From NCBI GenBank assembly GCA_964035575.1, contig OZ037853.1, positions 342,501-406,500 on the forward strand: a stretch of 64,000 nt of DNA, given 5' to 3'. The notes beneath the pieces are model-generated. The model was not told the DNA's origin, did not search any database, and saw only the letters and a list, made by a program, of their open reading frames with translations. Positions 19,966 to 29,169 of the stretch are shown here, piece by piece; the first letter of the stretch is position 1; the number at the start of each line of letters is the position of its first letter. Source of the stretch: Rhynchopus sp. YZ270_cl-10 (lineage: Eukaryota; Euglenozoa; Diplonemea; Diplonemida; Diplonemidae). A program made the translations under genes and the position numbers.

Positions 19966-20707
19966 AATTGAGGGAAGTGCTCTGTCAAATTTCCAAAATA
20001 AAATAAAATAAAAAAGCTAGTGTCATACACACTACTACTGTTTTGCACATAAAAACCAATAAAAACCCTAGTTTTCTCGGTCAAGGCCAACCCAGCTCTA
20101 GTTCAGCGCCACCGTGCAGCTTCGAGGTCGCAGTGCGCAGCTGGCAGCGTCACTCTGCGTGTCTCAGTCGCTTGCGGGATTCCTCAAGTGGTTCGTCTCT
20201 GCTAGGTTCGGACGGGATTCAACCACTAACTTCCCCCGCGTGCCTTTTCTCGCTCTGCTTGACACAACATCGCTGCAGCCGGTGAGGTAGATGCTCTCCA
20301 ATGAAGTGCATCCAGCAAGAAAGCCGAAGGGGTCAATATCTGTCACACTGCTGAGTGATGATAGGTCCAGTGTGCACAAAGAACTGCATCCTTCAAGGAA
20401 GCAGTCGCCAAGTTGTGTTACATTACTGAATGGTGTCAAGTCCAATGTACGCAAAGCAGTGCATCTATAAAGGAAGCAGCTACTAATTTTCGTGACATGG
20501 ATCAACCCAGACAGGTCGATGCTTGTCAATGAAGTGCACTGCGCAAGAAAGCTGTACTCAATTCGAGTCACAACAGACTCAGCACTCAGATCAAGACTCG
20601 TCAACGTTTCCCTCCACAAGAACTTATCAGGAATCACCGTCGTAACCTCCGCCTGCAGAAGCAAACACGCAACCTCAGGATCCCTCACAGTCTTCAGCCT
20701 CTCAGCC

Positions 20708-21315
20708 TCGATAAACGTTTTTAAAAATAGGATGGAACACCCCGTTCCGAAGAGGAATGCAGCCACCCCGAAAAAGTGGGGGTGTGTCGCCAGTCTGCGG
20801 TGAGAAACTCCTTCCCTGAGTCAAAACTGCCGCTGGTTAGCGCTGGCTAAGGTTCCCTTTTCACCCGGTCACAATCGAGTCTCGCTCCGTCGGCGTTGAC
20901 TGCACTGCAAAGCCCCTTGGTCCACCGTCGTAAAAAGACACCACAAAAAGCGTAGGTAGGTGGGGGACCGGCAGGTTACAGACAGAGGCAGTACGGAGCT
21001 AAGGTGTCGGCGGTCGCGGGTTGCCGTGGAGGCCTGCCCCCCGTGGAGGTCTTGGGATCTGGGAGTTTTGTGGAAGTAATCGGCTCAGAGTACCCTGCAT
21101 TCCATGCACGACTCGAGCTCCTTGTGGTAGGATATTGGGGTCCCGGGAAGCACCCTTCGCCCCGAGGTCCCACCACCCCAGACAGTTTGTAGGTCTAAAA
21201 GCACAACGTACTTGTCCAGGACCTGGCCGCTCTTGGGTTCTCTCGAAAAAAAGATACTAATCCCGTACGCCCGTGCACCGCAAAAATGTGCTATGGGGGG
21301 CGGTCCGCCGTCGGG
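20708..21315 (-). mobile_element. 608-bp insertion in UBL-LRR 2 with 19-bp target duplication
   Basis: The 19-bp direct repeat agtcttcagcctctcagcc (20689-20707 and 21316-21334) flanks it exactly where the paralogues are continuous. The minus strand has a short open frame at its 5' side (RAYGISIFFSREPKSGQVLD, ending CMECRVL). The 3' side is non-coding and ends AT-rich (tatttttaaaaacg). The long target duplication and a truncated-looking ORF fit a 5'-truncated LINE of a different family from the one at 21401. The family is not identified. Confidence 0.7.
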
Positions 21316-21400
21316 AGTCTTCAGCCTCTCAGCCGTGATGTCAGTCTCACCCAACGCATGAAGTGCTGCTCTGGCCTCGAACTTCTTCACCTTCGTCAAC

Positions 21401-22208
21401 GGGTGGGGGCCCGTTTTCGATGCATGCACCCCTATCCGAGATAGGTGATACAATACATCGTGGAGGTGATGTTACATAAGTCCATCACCGCCCCTGCTGT
21501 GCCCATCCTTCTGCTTCGTCTGCTTCTTCTTGAAGAAGCCTCCCAGCGTCGTCTGTCGCCCCTTCGAGGTGTCGTGGTGGCGGCGGCAGCAGTGATCCAG
21601 CGTACTCTTCTCTTGCACACAGTTCCCGCACCTCGAGAGTCTATGCTTAGTGCATGCTTCGTGTCGGATCGGTAACCCGTCGTCGTTGGAGTGGTGCGCA
21701 AAGCAGCAATGCATCAGGTCTGCCTGGGCGTTCTTCGAGCAGGCATCACACTTCGTCTTCCGGTGCAGCACACATATCGCAAACTGGAAGATCGGAACCG
21801 CTCCTTCAGGTGCCTTCACGGGTGCGTCCCCTGGACGCACGTGCTCATGGTGCCGGTAGCGAGCATGCGCAGATGTCTCCTGTTCAGCCCGCTGGATGAA
21901 TGGTAGTGCCCTCCTGCCCCTAACTTCTGTGGAGGGGTACGCCGTCTCAGCAGAATACTCCCCCATCCATGTACCTCTCGCTCTATCGCCACCACGGAGC
22001 TCCGCCTCAGACATGCCTTCGGAGCTGCGTTGCAGACGGTACGCCACACCAGCATCGTATAGCGCACGCAATGCCTTCAACGTTTCTTCTCCGCCGGCAA
22101 AGATAGGACGGCGGTCGATGCCTGTGATGGCGTTCGCCCCAAACGAAGCGAGAACATGCGTTACCTTCACCTTCCCCGGATGGAGAGAGCTCTCCGAAAA
22201 GGTTCTGA
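21401..22208 (-). mobile_element. 5'-truncated retroelement with zinc-finger/PIP-box ORF end (copy 1)
   Basis: Flanked by an 18-bp target duplication ttcttcaccttcgtcaac (21383-21400 and 22209-22226) inside the UBL-LRR 2 gene. A second copy at 56055-56832 shares the same 3' end (minus strand ...CGGGCCCCCAC) but starts 28 bp further in at its 5' end. A constant 3' end, variable 5' end and long target duplication are the marks of target-primed reverse transcription. No poly(A) tail. The 3' end of about 70 bp (21401-21471) is non-coding. Confidence 0.8.
21472..22208 (-). CDS. C-terminal part of retroelement protein: Cys/His zinc cluster and PIP box
   Basis: The frame is open from the 5' junction to the stop at 21472 (about 245 codons; no ATG, so an N-terminally truncated ORF). 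Middle part: VLASFGANAITGIDRRPIFA. The C-terminal third has regular Cys/His pairs (CDACSKNAQ, HCCFAHH, RHEACTKHRLSRCGNC, HCCRRHH), likely two zinc-binding modules. The final basic tail contains QTTLGGFF, an exact PCNA-interacting (PIP-box) pattern QxxLxxFF, followed by KKKQTKQK. LINE ORF2 proteins are known to use PCNA; that this is an ORF2 tail is inference, since no RT is present in this truncated copy. The copy at 56055 has a frame break. Confidence 0.65.
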
Positions 22209-22585
22209 TTCTTCACCTTCGTCAACACAACCGTGTCTCCAGCACTCAGCTGCGTCATGTCGTATCCTTCGTCCATCGCCACCCCACCGAAACTCATCAC
22301 AAAGCCGTCTTCGCACAACCCCACTGCAGACGCCACCTTCTCCCGCAACTTCTCCGTTGTGTCATCCTCACCCAGCTCCACCGTATCCTTCACTCCGTTC
22401 AACCCTTCGATAGTCAAATCCATATTTACTGCTGTGTCACCAAAGCCTTTTCCCTGTTGCATTGGTGTGATGAGGTGGAGAAGGTGTGTGGGGAAAGGAA
22501 CAAGAAGAAGGCAAACCTGCTGCCACCAAGACAACAGAGGGACTCCCACACGAGTGTGCTAACGTATCAGCACACACACACACAG

Positions 22586-23243
22586 ACGTCCTGGGCTGGA
22601 CGGTAAATTGCATCCGGGGGTATATGGCGCCTCCAGAAGCCCTATGAAGAACCCTGAGGGTTAAACGTCACCCCCCTTTTTTCCCCTTTTGTTTTGTGAC
22701 GGTCAGTCCAGTGGGCAACCTGCATTGCACCTCGCAGGCCCCATTGCCACACCCTGGGTGGTGAAGTGTGCCGACTGTACAACTGCCCAAAGTCAGGCCA
22801 AGCTCATTGCACTGAGGGAGCTTGCCACATCCTCGGGTGAGGTGTGCTGCCTGGAAAGACATTCAACTTTTATTTAGCCATAGTACCTTTTTTCCGCAGA
22901 GACTGTTCAAAATGGTCACAGGCGCCGCAGCTACACCACTAGTTGGTGTTTCATGGTAAGTGCGTCATACCGCCATGTATCACAGGGCAGGTGCCCGCGA
23001 AGATGAAAACCCCACAGGGTGAAGATCAAATCCTGATGTTGAATGACGGTTGGAGAAATTGATTTTGTATACCCCCCGCTCCAATCGTCCGCGAAGAACC
23101 CTCCCCCTTTTTATTTTATTTTATTCGTAAGGAGTCACCTAAACCGTATCAATAAGCCGTAGCCTCTCCCTCAATATGGCTGGTAGAAGTGACAAGTGGG
23201 CCATACTCCGTTCAGGCGTTACCCACTCTAAACCCGTTATCAA
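22586..23243. mobile_element. 658-bp insertion in a (CA)n tract
   Basis: The upstream region of UBL-LRR 2 is otherwise the same as that of genes 1 and 7, where (CA)n runs directly into agaagaacatgcgg. Here 658 bp lie between two copies of acacacacacag (22574-22585 and 23244-23255). The insert holds an AAAAT-type run (ttttattttattttattcg), a C-rich stretch and no convincing gene. It may be another truncated retroelement. The CA flank makes the target duplication ambiguous. Confidence 0.6.
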
Positions 23244-23253
23244 ACACACACAC

Positions 23254-23600
23254 AGAAGAACATGCGGACCCCTCACCATCCAAGAACGCCTGCGTACACA
23301 AGCCTGTACGATAGCCCGCCACGATTGGAACTGAAACACTGTTAGGCTTGTGAGTACACCGCAGATGTATGCAGGACTACCACTCGCCTGCATGCGATGT
23401 GCAGAGTGGGGAAGTGGGAAGAAGGGGAAAAGGGGTTGGGGATGTTCAATGTTCATGAGGTTTAAAAGAAACGTTGTTGGACATCAGCAGGCATTGCTTT
23501 GCCAGGCTTGCAGGAGAACAAAGAAAAGCTGCCAACATGAACCCTCCCCACGTACGCATGCACAGCTTTACCACAAACCAGAAAAAGGGGTTCATACACA
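23254..23600. repeat. Upstream block of UBL-LRR genes (copy 2)
   Basis: Second copy of the block at 19743, matching 48093-48440 over a longer stretch that includes gacatcagcaggcattgctt and caccaaacca-type sequence. It marks the ancestral 5' flank of UBL-LRR 2. Confidence 0.85.
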
Positions 23601-23686
23601 ACTAAACGTACGATGCGCAAACAGTGCGAATCAGCCCTCGAAAAACTTTTTTGTACATGTGGTGTGGCTGTATAGGGCTAGGGTGT

Positions 23687-23735
23687 ATACCCTAGAAGGA
23701 CCCAAGAAGTACCCAATTTACACCTAATTTTAAGG
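23687..23735. repeat. 49-bp dispersed repeat
   Basis: ataccctagaaggacccaag and the next 29 bases are repeated at 32308-32352. The following 23736-25050 holds A/T runs and no gene that I can support. Confidence 0.7.
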
Positions 23736-25059
23736 GGGGTGCAAAAATTATTTTGTGTATTTTTTTTTGGTGGTTTTTTGTGGCCAGAAATTTCCCCCAG
23801 AATTTTTTACCCCAAAAAATCAAAAAAAAAAAAAAAAAATATTTCAGTGCTCCGGAGCCTCTGCGTGCTGTGATGGGGTCACTTTGCGCTCAGAACTGAG
23901 TATTTTTGACCTAAAATGCATGTATCAGTTTTTACAGGCCATTTTCAGGTTTTGTGTGTAATATGCTCAGTACTTGACCACTGAGGGTAAAGTGCAAAGT
24001 AAACGTGAGGGCAGTTTGCATAGCTGCGAACTTTGCTGCACGTTGTGACCCCCCACAATTTGACGGTCGGAGCTCGTAGAACCCAACGAGGAGTGAGAAA
24101 AGGATATGGCGAAAATCTTAACGTACACTCTCTGTTGATTCTAAAACGGGGGAGGGTAAAAAAGCGCGAAAGGTAAATTGGGGAAGAGGTTGAAAAGTTG
24201 GAACGCTTCCTCACCCCAGATCACACCCAGGACCCTTGGGACCCTCAAGGGACGCTACGCGAAAAAACTCTCTGGCCCGAAATTGTTCTCTGCGGCCGCA
24301 ATAAATAGAGTAACTGCGTAACTGTCTCCTTTCGATGTAAGGATTGACAAAAAATTGTAATGACCCGAAGTCGCACGTGCTTTGTCACTTTTCTTAGATA
24401 TGTTTTTACAATGCAGCAACTGCGTAGGATCCCACAAGGGCATTGTTCAGATGATGTAATTTTACCCCTGACAGAAAATTTAGGCACCTACGTTGTAGTG
24501 TTCGTGTATGAGCATGGTGTAAAGCGGGTGCGTGAGAGAGTGGTCGATGGTCGTAGTCTATGAGTCCGGGTGCGTCAATGGATCGAAGGCCCCTGAGGAG
24601 GATGGCGTATGCGGGGAATGGGTACTGGACCCCAGAAAACTTGCAGGGCCTTTGAAGATTGTTGAGATAATTTTTGTAGGATGAGGTCTTCATAAGACGC
24701 GGCTCGTCGGTGGATCTTAAAACCCCCTCTTACCTATCGATTTTGGCGAAGATCCCAAAACTAACTGGGTGGTGCTTAAAAACGGTCTGTGTGCAGGCCA
24801 CGTCACCCATTTCAAGTCAGGCAAACTTCAAAGGTAATTAAGTGTAGTACGTGGCAATAGTGGGGCGTCCAAGAAGTAGGCAATCATATGTGGATATGTG
24901 GAAGGGCCGCTACGTACTTTGTGAATAAGAACAAGAAAGGCGATGTTACCTTAAGTCTTTAAAATGAGACTAGCTTTAAATAGCACGTACCATGTATTCC
25001 CTGTAAACAAGTGAAATGTTCTGTCACCAGTTGCCTCTCTTGGAAGACTACAGTCCAGG

Positions 25060-25837
25060 TTGCCTCTATTTAGCTATGGATAAGAAGTTGCCTAGTTCTG
25101 CAAACGGCGTCGAGTAGTCGCTGTTGTGCGTCGGGTGCGCTTCCTCGGGAGCGGTTCGTCTACTATTTTGATGTTCCTGCGCGGTGGAGCAGAGGGCTCT
25201 CTCTCTCGTCTTCTTGTTGCTTCCTGCTGACCTTGCTGTTGTACAGCGTCGGGGCACTCCGCGAACCGCCCCCAGCTTTGACATCTTCTTCAGACACTGT
25301 TGTCTTCCACCTCACCATGCGTATCAATCTTCAGGCCTTCAACCAATGGAAGTCTCTCTCGGAGGGCTTTCAATAATTGACTCTTCCTGAGGACTTCAGA
25401 CAAAAGGTTGCCTCGTATCGAGGAAATTACGGCACTGTTCCGGTCAACAAAAAGTTTCCTCAGTTTGAATAGTGGCTTCTTATGGGGGACGACAGTCAAA
25501 TAATTACAGCATCGACAGTAGGGTCACCACAAGTATGTACCCCGCATTTAACGTAACGTGCTTGTATCCTCCAGCCACGGGGAGGTCCTCGAAGGCGTCG
25601 GCCGTGGTCGCGTGCAGGTTGACGCCTCTGGATATCACTGAAGTAGGTGGGCTCTTGTGGAGCCGTTGCTGTTGGTGTCGATGATGTGCACGGAGGCAGA
25701 TAAGCGGCCCCCGCAACTGAGTGGGAAGGTGTAGTGCCTGGTAAGTTCATGTTGCAGACACCGTCGGAGTGCTCACCCCCGTTATCATGCACGTCTGTGT
25801 AGTAATGGTAGTAGTTGTCTCCAAAGGGTGCTCTGTT
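25060..25837 (-). other. Degraded coding-like region, unidentified
   Basis: Several short minus-strand frames have protein-like composition but no domain. Examples are LRKSQLLKALRERLPLVEGL at about 25310-25400, MVRWKTTVSEEDVKAGGGSR at about 25260-25320, and VNLHATTADAFEDLPVAGGY at about 25560-25630. They change frame between patches. I read this as a mosaic of broken gene pieces next to the EF-2 fragment. Confidence 0.3.
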
Positions 25838-26384
25838 GCAGAAGAGACGGTTGTGCTTGTTCGGTGACTTGGGCAGACCCTGGCGGTCAGACACCTCGGT
25901 GATGGTCTCACGGAAACGACGCAACGGGATCGTTGATCTACCACTTGGCACAGCCAAGTAGTCTTCCCGAAATATCCTTCAGGCAGATCTCAAAATGAAG
26001 CTTCCCGACTCCTCAATCGAGCACTGCAGAAGCGGGTCGGACTTCGACAGACGCTGCAGTCCCTCAACAAACTTGGGTAGGTCGGCATGGGATCCCTCCA
26101 CAGCGACACGCACAACGGGCGACACACTGTACTTCAAGTCCTTCAGGGGGTAGCACTCAGCCTCCTTCTCGAAATGAGCAGGGTACGCTGGATGTTCTTC
26201 ACAGCCATGTCCTTCTTGGTTCCGTACTCGTAGTATGGTCTCATGATGCGTGCCTTCTGTACGGCCTTGATCTTACCAGAGAAAACCGTCCGAAAAACGA
26301 CGAAACGCCCCTTGTCTACCGCAGGAAACATCTTCGACGTACATGATCAGGGGTGCGGCGGGGTCGCAGTTCTTCAGTCCCTGG
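25838..26384 (-). pseudogene. Elongation factor 2 (EF-2) gene fragment
   Basis: Minus-strand pieces match the middle of EF-2 in order: NCDPAAPLIMYV; then [20 protein letters not shown] and [20 protein letters not shown] (domain II); then [20 protein letters not shown] and [19 protein letters not shown] (domain III); then FRETITEVSDRQGLPKSPNK and HNRLF (start of domain IV). The reading frame shifts after MYV and after [10 protein letters not shown] gap with another shift removes the sequence between EESG and LHFEICLKD. The G domain and the rest of domain IV are absent. It is therefore a dead partial copy of a housekeeping gene; EF-2 itself is the ribosomal translocase. Confidence 0.9.
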
Positions 26385-26395
26385 AAGTAGTTGCT

Positions 26396-27040
26396 GTTTT
26401 TCGGCTTGAAACACCAGAGCCCTCCTCGGTCTCAAACACTCCGGTATACAGCTGGTCCGCACGGTAGAAGGTGCAGAAATTTTGACATTCGTACACCTCT
26501 TGGAACTTCGATGCATGTGGAATAGGTCCCAACAACCGCTTGCCATCATCGTTGAAGGAATGTTGAAGCACACTGTCTCGTGAAGTCGATGTTGTAGTTT
26601 GGGATGGGAAGAACGTAATTTCCTGTCGTCTCGTGTCGAAGAACCTTAACGATGGTGCCGAAAAAGATGATGCCGAGACATCTTTGTGTTGAATCCATCT
26701 GGGCAGTAAGGCCTGTTGATGCTTGTCACCGGTGGCCACGCAGGGCAGTCTAGAGGATGTCGCCTTGGAAGTCGAGGGCGGTTCCTCCGCAGGCACCCGT
26801 TCACACACAGGATCAGCTCCACGTTGTTGTTTGCGGGTGTCACGTTCTGTGTACTTGAGTGGGTTTGAGTGGTCAGAAGGGGTGGTTGGAAGAACGGGCG
26901 CTGGCTGTCCTCTCTAGGTACTGCGAGACAAGTGACGGCTCTGGGTGCGGGTGATAGTGATGTACTGTGTCAGTGTCGGCAATTTCGATCTGGATAGCAC
27001 ACCTAGGGATCTTCACGTATCTGCTGGCGGTCCTCTCGTA
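26396..27040 (-). pseudogene. Frame-shifted remnant of an unidentified protein gene
   Basis: Minus-strand patches in different frames read like real protein: RYVKIPRCAIQIEIADTDTV (about 26960-27020), NNVELILCVNGC (about 26815), KVLRHETTGNYVLPIPNYNI (about 26590-26650) and LLGPIPHASKFQEVYECQNF (about 26480-26540). No family is recognised. The remnant joins directly to the EF-2 fragment at its 3' side and the satellite at its 5' side. Confidence 0.35.
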
Positions 27041-27765
27041 AAATGGCTGAAATGGCTGAGAAAAGTGGTTCTTATACCACATATGCCTGCGTAAAGTGGT
27101 TCTTATACCACATATGACTGCTCAAAATGGCTGAAAAGGTTGAGAAAGTGGATCTTATACCACATATGTCTGCGTAAAGTGGTTCTTATACCACATATGT
27201 CTGCGTAAAGTGGTTCTTATACCACATATGACTGCTCAAAATGGCTGAAAAGGTTGAGAAAGTGGATCTTATACCACATATGTCTGCGTAAAGTGGTTCT
27301 TATACCACATATGACTGTGTAAAAAGGCTGAAAAAGGCTGATAAAGTGGTTCTTATACCACATATGTCTGCGAAAAAGTGGTTCTTATACCACATATGTC
27401 TGCGTAAAGTGGTTCTTATACCACATATGTCTGCGTAAAAGTGGTTCTTATACCACATATGTCTGCGTAAAGTGGTTCTTATACCACATATGACTGTGTA
27501 AAAGGGCTGAAAAAGGCTGATAAAGTGGTTCTTATACCACATATGTCTGCGTAAAGTGGTTCTTATACCACATATGTCTGCGTAAAAGTGGTTCTTATAC
27601 CACATATGTCTGCGTAAAAGTGGTTCTTATACCACATATGTCTGCGTAAAGTGGTTCTTATACCACATATGTCTGCGTAAAAGTGGTTCTTATACCACAT
27701 ATGTCTGCGTAAAAGTGGTTCTTATACCACATATGTCTGCGTAAAAGTGGTTCTTATACCACATA

Positions 27766-29169
27766 CAGTGTGACACAGAATTAATGGCCGATGAAGACAT
27801 TTTATAAAAAAACGGCAAATTTTGACAAGGACATATTCAAAACACCCCCAAAACATAAAATATTTACGCCCAGGAACACAATAAAAGCAAAAATATAATG
27901 GTTAAGGGTAAAGTGAACACTGAGGCCACGAGGGAAGGGTTGCGCCTACAGGCAGCGTCGCTAGTCGTTGTTGGCGGTAAGAGCCATGATGAGGTGGCGG
28001 AGTTGCTGAACGTTGCGAAGAGGAGTTTGGGTAGGTGGGTGAAGGAGTACCGCGCTGGAGAGCGGAATTTTTCGGACAAGCCAGGGAGGGGACGCAAGAG
28101 ATCGGCCACCACCGACACCGTTAAGAATAGGGTGGTTAGACACATGCGGGGCAAGCGGTTTCAGTCTTGCAGGAAAGTAGCGTCGCGACTACAGATTTCG
28201 AGGGAGAGTGTCCGCAGGTGCCTGAAGGAGAAGGGGCTGAAGCCCGTTCAAACGAAGAGCAAACCAAAGCTCTCGGAAAAGAACATCACTGCCCGGATAG
28301 AGTTTGCTGAAACGCATCGAAACACCGACTGGTCAAAGGTGATGTTCACCGATGAAAAAGACTTTTGGCTTTTTTCTCGGGTGAGCAAGAAGAACGATGT
28401 TGTCTGGGTTGCAGATGGTGATGAGCCGCCCCCAACCGTTGATAAGGTCAGGGCTACGCAGAAGGTTCACGTCTGGGGAGGAATCACCACCAGAGGTAAG
28501 ACGAAGCTCTATTTCTATGACGGTGCTCTCAATGCAGAGAAGTACCGTACGCTCGTCTTACAGAAAGCGCTCAAAGAAATAAAAGAACTCCTGCCTGACA
28601 GTAGCTACACGTTTCAGCAGGATGGGGCACCCTGCCACACTGCGAACGTTACTCAAGCATTCCTCTCCTCCCAACCTTTCTCGTTCCTCCCTAAAGCTGA
28701 CTGGCCAGGCAACTCCCCTGATCTCAATCCTATTGAGAACCTGTGGGCCAAGCTGCAGACTGCAGTCAACGAACGGGAGCCCAAAGACGTGTCAGCACTT
28801 AAACGTGCCATCAACAAGGAATGGTCCAAGATGGACAATAGCTTCGTTGCACGTTACATCATGTCAATGCCACGACGCCTAGACGCAGTTCGCAATTCCA
28901 ACGGAATGCACACAAAATACTAATGCATGCTCTATTTATTTTTGTGCACCCACTCGTTTGTACTGCTACACTGTATTTTTTTTTTTTACACACACACCCT
29001 TTTTTACCAAAAAGGGATATTTCCATGTTAATATTTTCCCCACACACACACTTTTCATACACGGCCAGTTGAAAATGCAATGAAATGAGTCAAATTTTGC
29101 CTATTTTTTAGAATAATATAACAATTTTTACAAAATGTCGTCATCGGCCATTAATTCTGTGTCACACTG
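27766..29169 (+). mobile_element. Tc1/mariner transposon, whole-looking, inserted in the satellite
   Basis: 1,404 bp. Terminal inverted repeats begin cagtgtgacacagaattaat and match for 29 bp without error, then with two mismatches to about 45 bp. The element is flanked by TA on each side (27764-27765 and 29170-29171). Removing it and one TA restores the satellite monomer ...accacatatgtctgcg exactly. The terminal repeats, TA duplication and full-length transposase suggest a recent insertion. Confidence 0.97.
27898..28923 (+). CDS. Tc1/mariner family transposase (DD37E spacing)
   Basis: 341 aa, complete, ATG at 27898. An N-terminal helix-turn-helix (SHDEVAELLNVAKRSLGRWV) is followed by the GRPR-like basic motif KPGRGRKR and a second HTH (SCRKVASRLQISRESVRRCL). 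The catalytic triad is D in VMFTDEKDFW, D in TFQQDGAPCH and E in SPDLNPIENLW. I count 37 residues between the second D and the E, more than the 34 usual for Tc1 and mariner, placing it with the DD37E lineages. It cuts and pastes its own element at TA sites. It is the only intact plus-strand gene in the window. Confidence 0.96.
   Translation: MVKGKVNTEATREGLRLQAASLVVVGGKSHDEVAELLNVAKRSLGRWVKEYRAGERNFSDKPGRGRKRSATTDTVKNRVVRHMRGKRFQSCRKVASRLQISRESVRRCLKEKGLKPVQTKSKPKLSEKNITARIEFAETHRNTDWSKVMFTDEKDFWLFSRVSKKNDVVWVADGDEPPPTVDKVRATQKVHVWGGITTRGKTKLYFYDGALNAEKYRTLVLQKALKEIKELLPDSSYTFQQDGAPCHTANVTQAFLSSQPFSFLPKADWPGNSPDLNPIENLWAKLQTAVNEREPKDVSALKRAINKEWSKMDNSFVARYIMSMPRRLDAVRNSNGMHTKY

Larger units (their letters stand above)
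20164..22423 (-). pseudogene. UBL-LRR gene 2, interrupted by two insertions
   Basis: Read from the minus strand: UBL domain from the ATG at 22423 to about 22227, then an 808-bp insertion (21401-22208). A short piece of the linker follows (FEARAALHALGETDITAE, 21335-21400), then a 608-bp insertion (20708-21315), then the LRR region (AERLKTVRDPEVACLLLQAE onward) to the stop at 20164. The C-terminus ENHLRNPASD-type tail matches UBL-LRR 7 at 47127. Outside the insertions the gene keeps its frame. It cannot encode the full protein as it stands. Confidence 0.85.

Noticed and set aside
22668-22862. Cys-rich 64-codon minus-strand ORF in the CA-tract insertion
   Set aside because: Too short, no paired metal-binding pattern, and no similar frame elsewhere in the window.
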